Shown: positions 35,518 to 45,554 of the stretch, in pieces
How positions within the stretch are numbered: position 1 is the stretch's first letter
Layout: each line of letters opens with the position of its first letter
Assembly (NCBI RefSeq): GCF_900102135.1
Contig: NZ_FMVJ01000014.1
Span: forward strand, 1 to 64,000
Direction: 5' to 3'
Origin: Microvirga guangxiensis
Lineage (GTDB): Bacteria > Pseudomonadota > Alphaproteobacteria > Rhizobiales > Beijerinckiaceae
Length of the DNA stretch: 64,000 nucleotides
The notes under the pieces: generated by a model
What the model was told of the DNA's origin: nothing
The model's input: the letters and a program-made list of their open reading frames with translations, nothing else
Databases searched by the model: none
Position numbers and translations under genes: made by a program

Positions 35518-36246
35518 TCAGTCGACGAGGGACAGGCGAACGCGCCGGTTCTGCTTGCCCTTCTTCTCGATGTCGGTAATCGCGACTTGGCCGATCTCGC
35601 CTGTGCGTCGCACATGGGTGCCGCCGCAGGGCTGAAGATCGATTCCCTCGATCTCAACCAGCCGAACCCGGCCCGATCCGCGTGGCGGCTTCACGGACAT
35701 GGTTTTCACGAGGCCGGGATTGGCATCGAGTTCCTCATCCGTGATCCAACGATCCGAGACCGGAGCATCGCGTGCAATCAGTGCGTTGAGCTTGTCGGTC
35801 AGTTCGGCCTTGTCGAGGCCGGCATCTGGAATGTCGAAATCGAGCCGTCCGTCGCCGTCGCCGATCGCGCCGCCCGTCACAGGGTAGGGCAACACAACAC
35901 TCAACAGATGCAGAGCCGTGTGAACTCGCATGAGCTTGAAACGCCGTTCCCAATCGAGCTGCAGCTCCACGCTCTCGCCGGGAGTAAAGGTCGCGGCTTC
36001 TTCCGTTCCGACGAGATGGACGATCTGTGACCGATCGGAGCCATACACCGTATTCGTGACTTCAATTCTGTCTCCATTGGAACGCACGATGGCACCCACG
36101 TCGCCAGGCTGGCCGCCGCCTTGGGCGTAGAACACGGTGCGCTCGAGAATGACGCCGCCTTCCGGGGTGATGGCAAGAACAATCGCCTTGCAGGAGCGGG
36201 CATAGGCATCGTCACGAAACAGGAGAGCTGTAGCTGTCATGGTCAT
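35518..36246 (-). CDS. AlaX-like alanyl-tRNA editing protein
   Basis: 242 residues (ATG at 36246, or 36240). Stand-alone editing domain related to that of alanyl-tRNA synthetase. It hydrolyses Ser- or Gly-mischarged tRNA-Ala. The zinc ligands are in HTALHLL (HxxxH) and CGGTHV, with the N-terminal YAQGGGQPGD motif of the AlaX-M type. Upstream of the start there is no strong ribosome binding site. The photolyase stop lies 62 bases upstream on the same strand. Confidence 0.9.
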   Translation of the reverse strand: MTMTATALLFRDDAYARSCKAIVLAITPEGGVILERTVFYAQGGGQPGDVGAIVRSNGDRIEVTNTVYGSDRSQIVHLVGTEEAATFTPGESVELQLDWERRFKLMRVHTALHLLSVVLPYPVTGGAIGDGDGRLDFDIPDAGLDKAELTDKLNALIARDAPVSDRWITDEELDANPGLVKTMSVKPPRGSGRVRLVEIEGIDLQPCGGTHVRRTGEIGQVAITDIEKKGKQNRRVRLSLVD

Positions 36247-36308
36247 TCCGAAAGGGCGGGGCAGATGCAGTTCTGCGCGAGAAACCCCGATGCTGACGGC
36301 AAGCAGCA

Positions 36309-37784
36309 CTACGGGTCAAGTTCCTTGCTGGAGATGGTGTTCCGCAGGCTGCGGAAAGCTGCAAGTGCACGCTCCCGCGCCGGGCCATGGGGGACGACAG
36401 GATTGGGATAAGTTTTGCCGAGTTCCACGCCGGCGCTCTTCAGAACGGAAACGGGCGCCTCCCAGGGCTTGTGGATGAAGGCGTTGGGAAGGCCGGAGAG
36501 TTCCGGCACATAGGTGCGTACATACGCGCCGTCCGGATCGAATTTCTCGCCCTGCGTGACTGGATTGAAGATACGATAAAAGGGTGCGGAATCCGGCCCC
36601 GATCCGGCGATCCACTGCCAGCTGAAGGCATTGTTCGCGGGATCGGCATCCACCAGCGTATCCCAGAACCACGCCTCGCCCTGTCGCCAGTCGATGAGCA
36701 GGTGCTTTACCAGGAAGGATGCCACGATCATCCTGACCCGGTTGTGCATCCATCCCGTGCGCCAGAGCTGACGCATGCCCGCATCCACGATGGGATAGCC
36801 TGTGCGGCCTTTCCGCCAGGCGCTCAGGGTTCTTGAATCGTCTTCCCATGGAAAATTTTCGAACCGTGGAGCGTGAGATTTTTCCGGCAGGTGTGGATAA
36901 GTATGCAAAAGCTGATGGGTGAAATCCCGCCAAATCACCTCGCTCAGATATTTTTGCGCGTCCTGGGACAAATCGGGCCGCTCGCCGACGAGGTGTGTGA
37001 CTGCGTGCCAGACCTGGCGCGGGCTGATCTCGCCGAATCTGAGGTGCGGCGACAGGCGTGATGTGGCGTCCTGTGCAGGTAGATCCCGCCCCAGGGCGTA
37101 GCCGTGCAAATTGCTCTCAAGAAAATTTCGCAGTCTTCGCTGAGCGTTTTGTTCCCCGGGCTTCCATATGGGGGCGAACTCGGAGGCCCAATCGGGATTC
37201 GTCGGTCGCAGGCCCAGATCGTCGATATCAATGTGAAGACGTGCGAGCTCTTCAGGCCATGGCCCCCCGGGAATCATTTTCGGAGCCGGGGCGGGCGCTG
37301 CAACAGGGCGCGCCATGACGGCTCTGAGATAGGGCGTGAAGACCTGAAAATGCTTGCCGGCTTGGTTGAGCACCTGCCAGGGCTCGTTCAGAAGTCGCCC
37401 GCTGAAGCTCTGCACCTTGAGGCCACGGTCTGTCAGGCGCGCCTTGATCGTTGAATCGAGGGCGATTTCGGCAGCCCCGTAACGGCGATTCCAGAAGATC
37501 GCAGACGCCCCCGTAATCGATGCCACGGTTTCAAGAGCGTTCAGGGCGGGCGCTTTCAGCAGGAGAAGGCGGGAGCCCACCTCATGCAACGATTCGTCCA
37601 ATGCCAGGAGCGAGCCGTGAAGCCACCAACGGGCAGCGCCACCCATGTGCCGCAGCCCATCTGCCGATTCTTCCAGGATCGCCAGGCACAAAACCGGCGC
37701 GCCTGTTTCTACAGCGGCAGAAAGCGCAGGGTTATCGGTCAGGCGGTAATCGTCTCGAAACCAGACCAGGACAGGGGCGGGCAC
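36309..37784 (-). CDS. phrB: Deoxyribodipyrimidine photo-lyase
   Basis: 491 residues from a GTG at 37784, preferred because AGGAGA sits seven bases upstream and the family N-terminus (APVLVWFRDDYRLTDNPAL) begins there; an ATG at 37823 is weaker. It repairs UV pyrimidine dimers with light. The N-terminal antenna-binding domain is about 1-130 and the FAD domain about 210-470, with RLSPHLRFGEISPRQVW, WRDFTHQLL, GYPIVDAGMRQLWRTGWMHN and the conserved tryptophans. Length fits class I CPD photolyases. Confidence 0.93.
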   Translation of the reverse strand: MPAPVLVWFRDDYRLTDNPALSAAVETGAPVLCLAILEESADGLRHMGGAARWWLHGSLLALDESLHEVGSRLLLLKAPALNALETVASITGASAIFWNRRYGAAEIALDSTIKARLTDRGLKVQSFSGRLLNEPWQVLNQAGKHFQVFTPYLRAVMARPVAAPAPAPKMIPGGPWPEELARLHIDIDDLGLRPTNPDWASEFAPIWKPGEQNAQRRLRNFLESNLHGYALGRDLPAQDATSRLSPHLRFGEISPRQVWHAVTHLVGERPDLSQDAQKYLSEVIWRDFTHQLLHTYPHLPEKSHAPRFENFPWEDDSRTLSAWRKGRTGYPIVDAGMRQLWRTGWMHNRVRMIVASFLVKHLLIDWRQGEAWFWDTLVDADPANNAFSWQWIAGSGPDSAPFYRIFNPVTQGEKFDPDGAYVRTYVPELSGLPNAFIHKPWEAPVSVLKSAGVELGKTYPNPVVPHGPARERALAAFRSLRNTISSKELDP

Positions 37785-37890
37785 GCGCAATTCTCCTAGG
37801 AACGCTGCCGAGCTATGCAGCATGAAAACGCCTAGGCGCCAAGGAGGGCGTCTGCGAGAATAAGCCTGAGTTTCTGAGAGATGGGAAAGT

Positions 37891-37965
37891 TGGCTCCGGC
37901 GGTAGGATTCGAACCTACGACCAACGGATTAACAGTCCGCTGCGCTACCGCTGCGCCACGCCGGA
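37891..37965 (-). tRNA. tRNA-Asn (anticodon GTT)
   Basis: On the minus strand the acceptor arms TCCGGCG/CGCCGGA, D arm, anticodon loop CTGTTAA, TTCGAAT T-loop and an encoded CCA end can be read. The anticodon GTT specifies asparagine. 75 bases including CCA. Confidence 0.97.
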
Positions 37966-38164
37966 ATAAGCCATACCTTCGGGAGACTTGCGCCTCTCTT
38001 CGCCGGGCTGTCTGAGCAGCTCTCGTCGGCGACGGTGCGTGGCATATAACACGAGTTTTGCAGGGTGCAAGCCCCTTTCGTAAGCGATCCGACAAAACAG
38101 GCAGTTGCTCTTTGGAAAAGCCCTTGCTATGCAGCAGCCGCCGCGTTCGCGGCACGCCCCGGAT

Positions 38165-38238
38165 GGCCTCGTGGCGGAGTGGTTACGCAGAGGACTGCAA
38201 ATCCTTGCACCCCGGTTCGATTCCGGGCGAGGCCTCCA
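38165..38238 (+). tRNA. tRNA-Cys (anticodon GCA)
   Basis: Acceptor arms GGCCTCG/CGAGGCC, anticodon loop CTGCAAA, T-loop TTCGATT, discriminator U and encoded CCA. The U at the discriminator position is the known identity base for cysteine. It lies 25 bases before the methyltransferase gene. Confidence 0.97.
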
Positions 38239-38263
38239 AGTCGAATTTCTAAAGGCAATCTTC

Positions 38264-38926
38264 ATGGTCGATTTCTCGCAAGCGCGCCGGATGATGGTTG
38301 ATAGCCAGCTGCGCACTTTCGATGTGAACGACATCCCCCTGCTCGACGCCATGGATAGCGTGCCGCGCGAGATGTTCGTTCTCCCGGGCCGTGAAGAGCT
38401 TGCCTATATCGATCAGAATATCCTGGTCAGCGACGGTGCAACGCGCCGCTTCATGCTCTCGCCCATGAACCTCGGCCGTATGATCCAGGCTCTTGAGGTC
38501 AATGCCGGTGAGAAGGCCCTGGATGTGGCCTCCGGCCGCGGCTATGCCGCCGCCGTCCTCAATAAGCTGGGCGCCCAGGTTACGGCTCTTGAAGCGGATG
38601 AAGCCCTTGCCGCCGATGCCCGGAGCAGCTTGGCGGCTGCCAGCGCCGGCAACGTTCAGGTGGTGGTAGGCGCTCTCGATCAGGGCCATGCCGAGCAGGC
38701 TCCGTATGATCTCATTCTCATCAACGGCGCCCTTGATGTCCGCCCGGATGCGCTCCTGCAGCAGCTGGCGGAGGGTGGTCGTCTGGTTTGCGTGAAAGGC
38801 CGCGGCCGCGCCGCGCGCGCAACCCTCTATGTGCGCTCGGGCGACGCCTTCGGTGAGCGCACCCTGTTCGATGCGGCAGCCCCTGTGCTTGCGCCGTTCG
38901 TCCAGGAACCGGGCTTCACGTTCTAG
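38264..38926 (+). CDS. Protein-L-isoaspartate O-methyltransferase-like protein
   Basis: 220-residue SAM-dependent methyltransferase of the PCMT family. The SAM-binding loop is ALDVASGRGYAAAVLNKLG (about residues 84-102), preceded by the family segment VPREMFVLPG and the substrate-side stretch SDGATRRFMLSPMNLGRM. The canonical Pcm motif GTGSGY reads ASGRGY, so activity on isoaspartate is not assured. In many rhizobia this gene precedes tolC, as here. Confidence 0.87.
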   Translation: MVDFSQARRMMVDSQLRTFDVNDIPLLDAMDSVPREMFVLPGREELAYIDQNILVSDGATRRFMLSPMNLGRMIQALEVNAGEKALDVASGRGYAAAVLNKLGAQVTALEADEALAADARSSLAAASAGNVQVVVGALDQGHAEQAPYDLILINGALDVRPDALLQQLAEGGRLVCVKGRGRAARATLYVRSGDAFGERTLFDAAAPVLAPFVQEPGFTF

Positions 38927-39118
38927 ATCCTTTCTAAATCCTTAATTTGCTTGCGGATAGTGTCGCTTTTTTGCGGCACCTCTCCACTAAAATTGTGCGA
39001 TCGTCAGCGCGTTGTTGCCGACTCATCCATGATGGGTATTGTTGCGCTTTGAATCGTATGTGTGTCTTGTGAATCGGTTGCGGTCACGAGTTATGGGTAT
39101 TCAGGGGTCTTTAGGCAG

Positions 39119-40540
39119 GTGAGCGTGGGCGGGAAACGAACCAATCAATCATATCGCATGCTCCTTGGGGCCATGACTTCGGTTTTCGTCCTCGCGGGGG
39201 CGAGCGGTGCTTCTGCCGAGACGCTTGAGAGCGCTCTGGCCAAGGCCTACGGCAATAACCCCAACCTGAATGCCCAGCGCGCCAACGTCCGGGCGACCGA
39301 TGAGAACGTTGCCCAGGCGAAGTCCGGCTACCGTCCCACGATCACGGGCACGGCCGACGTCGGCCGCTCCTTCTCGCAATATGACAGCCGCCAACCGCCA
39401 GGCTTTTTTGGCGGCGGCGGGGAGCAGATCGACCGTCTTACCCCTCGCGGCTTCGGCGTGGAGCTCAACCAGAATCTATTCGACGGTTTCCGGACGGATA
39501 ATTCCGTGCGCCGCGCCGAGTCGGGCGTCCTCGCCGCTCGTGAGGACCTGAGCACCACCGAGCAGAATACCCTGAATTCCGCAGCAACGGCCTACATGAA
39601 CGTGCTGCGCGACACGGCCATCCTCGATCTCCAGCGCAACAACGTCGAGGTGATCGACGAGCAACTGCGCCAGACGAGGGACCGTTTCAACGTAGGCGAG
39701 GTGACGCGCACGGACGTGGCTCAGGCGGAATCCCGCCTCGCCGCATCCCGCTCTCAAGCGAGCCAAGCCGAGGCGAATCTGCGGGCCAGCATCGCACAGT
39801 ACCGCCAGTTTATCGGTGTGGAACCTCAGCAGCTGGCGCCTGGCCGTCCCCTCGACAAGCTTACCCCGCGCTCGGTCAACGAGGCGCTCAGGATCGCTTT
39901 CGGCGAGCACCCCGCCATCAAGGCCGCCCAGCACGCGGTCGATGCCGCCGAGCTTCAGGTGAAGATTGCGCAGGGCGCATTGGCGCCTCAGGTCGGCGTC
40001 CGCGCCTCCGTCGCCCAACGCTATGATGTGCGGGAGGGCAATGACGAGGCGCTGACGGCTTCGGCCGTCGCCACCCTATCGGTGCCGATCTACGAAGGCG
40101 GTCAGGCCTATTCAGCGACCCGTCAGGCCAAGGAGCAGGTGGGTCAAGCCCAGCTTCAGGCCGATTGGGTTCGCGATCAGGTGCGGGCAGCCGTTGTCTC
40201 CACCTGGGGCGCGCTTGAGGCGGCTCGCGCTCAGATCCAGGCGGCTCAGGCCCAGATCGATGCAGCCGAGACAGCTCTCAGCGGCGTCCGCGAAGAGGCC
40301 CGCGTCGGCCAGCGGACCACGCTGGATGTCCTGAATGCCCAGCAGGAATTGCTGACTGCCCGCGTCAACCTGATCCAAGCTCAGCGAGACCGTGTGGTGG
40401 CATCCTACCAGCTGGTCCAGTCCATGGGGCGCCTGACCTCGCGTGCCCTGGGTCTCGCGGTGAATCACTACAATCCCAAGATTCATTACGAACAGGTCAA
40501 GGATCTTTGGGTTGGCACATCCACTCCGGATGGTCGTTGA
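39119..40540 (+). CDS. tolC: TolC-family outer-membrane efflux/secretion channel
   Basis: About 473 residues from the GTG at 39119; a GTG at 39062 and an ATG at 39158 are alternatives. The signal peptide ends at GASA/ETLE. Two outer-membrane efflux protein repeats follow: long coiled-coil helices (SAATAYMNVLRDTAILDLQRN; EAARAQIQAAQAQIDAAETAL) alternating with barrel strands (GVELNQNLFDGFRT; VATLSVPIYEGGQ). It forms the trimeric exit duct for type I secretion and drug efflux. It could serve the serralysins in this window, but no cognate inner-membrane pump is nearby. Confidence 0.93.
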   Translation: MSVGGKRTNQSYRMLLGAMTSVFVLAGASGASAETLESALAKAYGNNPNLNAQRANVRATDENVAQAKSGYRPTITGTADVGRSFSQYDSRQPPGFFGGGGEQIDRLTPRGFGVELNQNLFDGFRTDNSVRRAESGVLAAREDLSTTEQNTLNSAATAYMNVLRDTAILDLQRNNVEVIDEQLRQTRDRFNVGEVTRTDVAQAESRLAASRSQASQAEANLRASIAQYRQFIGVEPQQLAPGRPLDKLTPRSVNEALRIAFGEHPAIKAAQHAVDAAELQVKIAQGALAPQVGVRASVAQRYDVREGNDEALTASAVATLSVPIYEGGQAYSATRQAKEQVGQAQLQADWVRDQVRAAVVSTWGALEAARAQIQAAQAQIDAAETALSGVREEARVGQRTTLDVLNAQQELLTARVNLIQAQRDRVVASYQLVQSMGRLTSRALGLAVNHYNPKIHYEQVKDLWVGTSTPDGR

Positions 40541-40547
40541 TAAGTTA

Positions 40548-40577
40548 CGGGGCCAGGACAAATTAGTTCTGGCCCCG
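40548..40577 (+). terminator. Terminator after tolC
   Basis: CGGGGCCAG and CTGGCCCCG arms, extended inward by GAC/GTT, followed by CTTGTTTTC. It starts 7 bases after the tolC stop. Confidence 0.88.
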
Positions 40578-40659
40578 CTTGTTTTCTATGTTTCTGCGTT
40601 AATACTAAAAACATTCGCAAGAATGAGATTCTAAGAACACTATTTTACTGGGTGGGGCT

Positions 40660-41223
40660 ATGGGTTCGATGAACCTGAAGGTCAATGAGCCATCGATGGA
40701 AGATATTTTAGCTTCCATCCGCCGGATTATTTCGGACGAGCAGGAGTCGGCTCAGGAGCCTGCCTTCGCAGATGCCGAGTCGTCGCCTTTGAAGACGGTT
40801 TTGGAGATCGCCGAGCGGCATGTTTCGTCCAACCTCTATCCGGAGCATCTGTCCGATGCTCCCGATGACCAGCCGCTCATCCAGGACGATCCCTTCGAGG
40901 AAGAGCGCTCCATTGCTCATTTCGCTGAGGCTCGGGAGTTGGCGCGTCCTGACACCCTTGCCACAGCGCAGTCTTCTCAAGTCCTGACCCAGCCATGTGA
41001 GCGGGATCCCGGCGATGCCATGATTTCCCGCATGACCGAGACGTCCGTTTCCGAGGCGTTCGGCAAGCTGAACGCGGTCCGGGCAGCCAGCCACTCTCCG
41101 ACCGTCGAAGACCTGATGAAGGAAATGCTTCGGCCCATGCTCAAGGCATGGCTCGACGAGAATCTTCCGGCACTCGTAGAACGCTTGGTGAAGGCCGAGA
41201 TCGAGCGAGTCACGAGAGGCTAG
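40660..41223 (+). CDS. popZ: PopZ-family polar organizing protein (DUF2497)
   Basis: 187 residues. The conserved N-terminal helix EPSMEDILASIRRIISDEQ (residues 10-28), an acidic Pro-containing middle, and the C-terminal assembly region VEDLMKEMLRPMLKAWLDEN followed by LPALVERLVKAEIERV match the PopZ/DUF2497 family. PopZ self-assembles into a polar matrix that tethers the chromosome origin and cell-cycle proteins. Its place directly before valS is conserved in rhizobia. DivK, a cell-cycle regulator, is also encoded in the window at 61444. Confidence 0.9.
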   Translation: MGSMNLKVNEPSMEDILASIRRIISDEQESAQEPAFADAESSPLKTVLEIAERHVSSNLYPEHLSDAPDDQPLIQDDPFEEERSIAHFAEARELARPDTLATAQSSQVLTQPCERDPGDAMISRMTETSVSEAFGKLNAVRAASHSPTVEDLMKEMLRPMLKAWLDENLPALVERLVKAEIERVTRG

Positions 41224-41414
41224 GCCGTTTCCGGCGGATAAGCCGCCGGTTGTCGTTCAAAAGCACAGGGTGGCAGGGGCAAGTGCAGCCTCCATGACCT
41301 TGGAAAAGGCTTCAGAGACCAACTTTTTCGTCCATCGGTTGACTTCCCTCGATCCGTCCGGTTTGTAGCCCTCTTGCTTGCGCGTTTGGCGCACCAACCG
41401 GCCGGTATCGCATC

Positions 41415-44123
41415 ATGATGGATAAGACGTTCGACCCCGCTTCCGTCGAAGCACGCATCACCACTCGCTGGGACGAAGCCGAGGCCTTCAAGGCCGGAAG
41501 GCCGGATCGCAAGGGTGCAGACCCCTATACCATCGTCATCCCGCCGCCGAACGTAACGGGCTCGCTCCACATGGGGCACGCTCTCAACAACACGATCCAG
41601 GATATCCTCTGCCGCTTCGAGCGCATGCGCGGCAAGGACGTGCTGTGGCAGCCGGGCATGGACCACGCGGGCATCGCCACGCAGATGGTGGTTGAGCGCC
41701 AGCTCATGGAAAAGCAGATCCACCGCCGCGATCTCGGGCGCGAGGAATTCATCAACCGGGTCTGGGCGTGGAAGGAAGAATCCGGCGGACGGATCAAGTC
41801 GCAGCTTCAGCGGCTCGGGGCCTCGTGCGACTGGTCGCGCGAGCGCTTCACCATGGATGAGGGCCTGTCTCAGGCCGTGCTGAAGGTCTTCATCGATCTC
41901 TATAACCAGGGCCTGATCTACAAGGACAAGCGCCTCGTGAACTGGGACCCGAAGTTCCAGACCGCAATCTCTGACCTTGAGGTGATGCAGGTCGAGGTGA
42001 AGGGCAGCCTCTGGCATATCCAGTATGCCATCGAAGGCATGCCGGACCGTTCCATCACGGTCGCCACGACGCGTCCTGAGACGATGCTCGGCGACGTGGC
42101 GGTTGCGGTGCATCCCGAGGATGAGCGCTACAAGGATCTGATCGGCAAGTTCGCGATCCTGCCGCTGGTGGGGCGCCGCATTCCGATCGTCGCCGATGAA
42201 TATTCCGACCCTGAAAAGGGCACGGGTGCGGTGAAGATCACGCCTGCGCATGATTTCAACGATTTCGAGGTTGGGAAGCGCCACAAGCTGCGTCTGATCA
42301 ATATCTTCGGTCCAGAAGCGCAGCTGGCGCTTGCCGCCAATGAGGCTTTCCTCGAAGGCTTGAACCAGACGGACGATCTCCAAGCCGTCATGGCGCTTGA
42401 CGGTCTCGACCGTTTTGAGGCGCGCAAGCGCATTGTCACCATGCTCGAAGAGCGGGAGATTCTCGTTCAGATCGAGCCGAACACGCACATGGTGCCGCAC
42501 GGCGACCGTTCGAACGTGGTGATCGAGCCTTATCTCACGGACCAATGGTATGTGAACGTGAAGCCGCTGGCTGACCGGGCGCTGGCCGCCGTGCGCAACG
42601 GCAAGACCAAGTTCGTGCCGGAGAACTGGGAGAAGACCTACTTCCAGTGGCTCGAGAACATCGAGCCGTGGTGCATCTCGCGCCAGCTCTGGTGGGGGCA
42701 TCAGATACCGGCTTGGTACGACGACCAGGGCAACGTGTTCGTCGCGCATTCGGAAGAGGACGCGAAGGCACAGGCACGCGCCAAGCACGGCAAGGATGTG
42801 GCCCTCACGCGCGATGAGGACGTGCTCGACACCTGGTTTTCCTCCGCGCTGTGGCCTTTCTCGACCCTCGGCTGGCCGGAGAAGACGCCGGAGCTCAACC
42901 GCTATTATCCGACCAACACGCTGGTCACGGGCTTCGACATCATCTTCTTCTGGGTCGCCCGCATGATGATGATGGGCCTGCACTTCATGGACGAAGTGCC
43001 CTTCGACACGGTTTATATCCACGCCCTCGTCCGCGACGAGAAGGGCGCGAAGATGTCGAAGTCGAAAGGTAACGTCATCGATCCGCTCGACGTGGCGGAG
43101 CAATACGGCGCGGATGCGCTGCGCATGACGCTGACTTCGATGGCCGCTCAAGGCCGCGACATCAAGCTGTCTGTCCAGCGCGTCGAGAACTACCGCAACT
43201 TCGCGACCAAGATCTGGAACGCCGCGCGCTTTGCCGAGATGAACGAGTGCAAGCGTGTCGCGGGCTTCGATCCGAAATCGGTGAAGGAGACACTCAACAA
43301 GTGGGCACTCAGCGAGTGCGCAAAGGCGATCAACGAGGTTGCTGCCGGTATCAAGGCCTACAAGTTCAACGAGGCGGCAGGTGCGGCTTACCGCTTCGTG
43401 TGGAACGTATTCTGCGACTGGACGCTGGAACTCTCGAAGCCGGTGCTGCAGGGCGCGGATTCTCCTGCCAAGGATGAGACCCGCGCCACCATCGCGTTCA
43501 TCCTCGATGAGATCTGCAAGCTGCTGCATCCCATCATGCCCTTCCTCACGGAAGAACTGTGGGAGGTGAAGGGGCAGGAGGGGCCGAAGCGCGAGACCAT
43601 TCTTGCTCTGGCGTCATGGTCGAACCTCGACCACCTCATTGATCCGCAGGCCGAGGCCGAGATCGGCTGGGTTGTGGACCTCGTCACGGAAATCCGCTCC
43701 GCTCGTTCCGAGACGAACGTGCCCGCTGGAGCCCAGATTCCCCTCGTCCTCGTCGCATCGTCAGCAGATGTGAAGGCCCGCGCCGATCGATGGGGCGATA
43801 TCGTGAAGCGCCTTGCGCGCATTTCCGACATCTCGTTCTCTGACGCCGCGCCCAAGAGCTCGATCCAGCTCCTCATCCGCGGCGAAGTGGCGGCGCTTCC
43901 CCTCGAAGGCGTGATCGATCTCGATGCGGAGCGCGCACGCCTCGCCAAGGAAATCCAGAAGCTCGATGTGGATGTCGGCAAGATCGACGCGAAGCTCGGG
44001 AATGCGGATTTCATCAAGCGCGCGCCGGAAGAGGTCGTCGAGGAGCAGCGCGAGCGCCGCGAGGAAGCCCTGACGCGTAAGGCGAAGATGGAAGAGGCGC
44101 TTTCCCGCCTCAAGGACGCGTAA
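41415..44123 (+). CDS. valS: Valyl-tRNA synthetase
   Basis: 902-residue class I synthetase. Signature PPPNVTGSLHMGHAL (HIGH-type) near residue 42 and KMSKSKGNVIDP (KMSKS) near 540, with the CP1 editing domain between (TTRPETMLGDVAV, KITPAHDFNDFEVG). A Val-type C-terminal coiled coil (about 835-900, DLDAERARLAKEIQKLDVDV) completes the protein. Full length. A long open frame on the opposite strand is a composition artefact. Confidence 0.98.
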   Translation: MMDKTFDPASVEARITTRWDEAEAFKAGRPDRKGADPYTIVIPPPNVTGSLHMGHALNNTIQDILCRFERMRGKDVLWQPGMDHAGIATQMVVERQLMEKQIHRRDLGREEFINRVWAWKEESGGRIKSQLQRLGASCDWSRERFTMDEGLSQAVLKVFIDLYNQGLIYKDKRLVNWDPKFQTAISDLEVMQVEVKGSLWHIQYAIEGMPDRSITVATTRPETMLGDVAVAVHPEDERYKDLIGKFAILPLVGRRIPIVADEYSDPEKGTGAVKITPAHDFNDFEVGKRHKLRLINIFGPEAQLALAANEAFLEGLNQTDDLQAVMALDGLDRFEARKRIVTMLEEREILVQIEPNTHMVPHGDRSNVVIEPYLTDQWYVNVKPLADRALAAVRNGKTKFVPENWEKTYFQWLENIEPWCISRQLWWGHQIPAWYDDQGNVFVAHSEEDAKAQARAKHGKDVALTRDEDVLDTWFSSALWPFSTLGWPEKTPELNRYYPTNTLVTGFDIIFFWVARMMMMGLHFMDEVPFDTVYIHALVRDEKGAKMSKSKGNVIDPLDVAEQYGADALRMTLTSMAAQGRDIKLSVQRVENYRNFATKIWNAARFAEMNECKRVAGFDPKSVKETLNKWALSECAKAINEVAAGIKAYKFNEAAGAAYRFVWNVFCDWTLELSKPVLQGADSPAKDETRATIAFILDEICKLLHPIMPFLTEELWEVKGQEGPKRETILALASWSNLDHLIDPQAEAEIGWVVDLVTEIRSARSETNVPAGAQIPLVLVASSADVKARADRWGDIVKRLARISDISFSDAAPKSSIQLLIRGEVAALPLEGVIDLDAERARLAKEIQKLDVDVGKIDAKLGNADFIKRAPEEVVEEQRERREEALTRKAKMEEALSRLKDA

Positions 44124-44135
44124 AATCTCGTTGTC

Positions 44136-44164
44136 GTCATGGCCGCAACAGGTGCGGCCATGAC
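44136..44164. terminator. Hairpin shared by convergent valS and mntH
   Basis: 12-base arms GTCATGGCCGCA / TGCGGCCATGAC with a 5-base loop in the 48-base gap between the two stops. Little T-run on either side. Confidence 0.75.
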
Positions 44165-44171
44165 GCTGGGC

Positions 44172-45518
44172 TCAGCCCATTACGAAATCCACGAGCAGCT
44201 TGACGTTCAGCACGACGATCACGGCCGCGATCACACCAGCGAAGATAGTGAGCCAGCGGGGCGTTACCAACTCACCCATTTTCTGCTTTGAAGCCGTGAG
44301 CGTCACCAGCGGGATCACCGCGAACGGCAATTGCAGGCTCAGGATGACCTGGCTCAGGATGAGCAGTTTCGCTGTGCCTCCCTCGCCATAGGCGATGGTG
44401 ACGGCGGCGGCAGGAATGATGGCGATACCCCGGGTGATGAGGCGGCGCATCCATGGAGCCATCTTGAAGTTGATGAAGCCCTCCATGACGATCTGGCCCG
44501 CCATGGTGGCTGTCACCGTGGAGTTGAGGCCGCAGCAGAGCAGGGACAGGCCGAACAGCATGGGCGCGATCGCGCTGCCGAGGATCGGCTGGAGCAGCGT
44601 ATGCGCCTCACCGAGTTCCGCGATTTCCGTGCGGCCAGTGCTGTAGAACGCAGCCGCCGCAAGGATTAGCAGGGACGCGTTGATGGTGAGCGCGAACATC
44701 AATGCGATGGTGGAATCGAGCGTTGCGAAGCGCATGGCCTCGCGCTTTTCCGTCAACGTCTCACCATAGGCGCGGGTCTGTACGATGCCGGAATGGAGGT
44801 ACAGGTTATGCGGCATCACCGTCGCGCCTAAGATTCCGAGCGCGAGATAAAGCATGTCGGGGTTGGTGACGATCTCGGTTGTCGGAGCAAAGCCCGTGAT
44901 CACCGCGCCCCAATTGGGATCGGCCATGGCGATCTGAATGCCGAAACATACGGTAATCACGCCCAGCAATGTGATGATGAACGCCTCAACCCATCGGAAC
45001 CCGAGATTCTGCAGATAGAGGATGAGGAACACATCCAGCGCCGTGATGACGACGCCGATCTCCAACGGGACGCCGAAGAGAAGATTGAGACCGATGGCCG
45101 TGCCGATGACTTCGGCGAGGTCCGTGGCGCAGATGGCGAGCTCCGCCAATAACCACAATCCCCAGGCGACGGGCTTTGAGTAGGCGTCCCGGCACGCTTG
45201 GGCGAGATCGCGGCCTGTTGCGACAGCAAGCCGGGCGCATAGCGACTGGAGCACGATGGCCATGATGTTGGAGATCAGCGCCACAGAGAGCAGGGCATAA
45301 CCGTATTTGGATCCGCCCGCGATGGATGTCGCCCAGTTGCCCGGGTCCATGTAGCCCACGGCCACCAGGTAACCCGGCCCCATGAATGCGGCGGCGCGCC
45401 GCCATGTCGAGCCCGAACGAACCTTGATAGAGCGGTTCACTTCCGGGAGAGAGGGCAAGCTTACGTCTCGGCGCCAAGCTGCTTTGCGAACGAGGGAAAC
45501 GGGGGCTGATTGATCCAT
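44172..45518 (-). CDS. mntH: Nramp-family divalent metal (Mn2+) transporter
   Basis: 448 residues from the ATG at 45518. Eleven-helix LeuT-fold proton-coupled importer for Mn2+ (and Fe2+). Helix 1 has the metal-binding [12 protein letters not shown] (DPGN) and helix 6 has [10 protein letters not shown] (MPH), both intact. The palindrome TTGCAA-N5-TTGCAA lies 15 bases upstream, overlapping the predicted transcription start. This suggests repression by a Mur/Fur-type or MntR-type manganese sensor. Monocistronic. Confidence 0.94.
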   Translation of the reverse strand: MDQSAPVSLVRKAAWRRDVSLPSLPEVNRSIKVRSGSTWRRAAAFMGPGYLVAVGYMDPGNWATSIAGGSKYGYALLSVALISNIMAIVLQSLCARLAVATGRDLAQACRDAYSKPVAWGLWLLAELAICATDLAEVIGTAIGLNLLFGVPLEIGVVITALDVFLILYLQNLGFRWVEAFIITLLGVITVCFGIQIAMADPNWGAVITGFAPTTEIVTNPDMLYLALGILGATVMPHNLYLHSGIVQTRAYGETLTEKREAMRFATLDSTIALMFALTINASLLILAAAAFYSTGRTEIAELGEAHTLLQPILGSAIAPMLFGLSLLCCGLNSTVTATMAGQIVMEGFINFKMAPWMRRLITRGIAIIPAAAVTIAYGEGGTAKLLILSQVILSLQLPFAVIPLVTLTASKQKMGELVTPRWLTIFAGVIAAVIVVLNVKLLVDFVMG

Positions 45519-45533
45519 GGTCACTTCATGCAG

Positions 45534-45550
45534 TTGCAAGTCATTTGCAA
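45534..45550 (-). promoter_or_regulatory. Palindromic operator at mntH (candidate Mur/MntR site)
   Basis: TTGCAAGTCATTTGCAA: two palindromic TTGCAA half-sites spaced by 5 bases. It sits just downstream of a predicted -10 (45555-45560), so binding would block transcription start. Mur sites in rhizobia are TGCA-rich palindromes. Regulator identity is inferred. Confidence 0.55.
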
Positions 45551-45554
45551 TTAG

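Noticed and set aside
40621-40660. CtrA boxes (TTAA-N7-TTAA) near popZ, divK and other cell-cycle genes
   Set aside because: No properly spaced pair found upstream of popZ, divK or the repeat protein.
41220-43529. 769-codon open frame on the minus strand opposite valS
   Set aside because: Its protein is a Leu/Arg/His/Asp-rich mirror of valS codons with no recognisable domain. It is a side effect of high GC at third positions.
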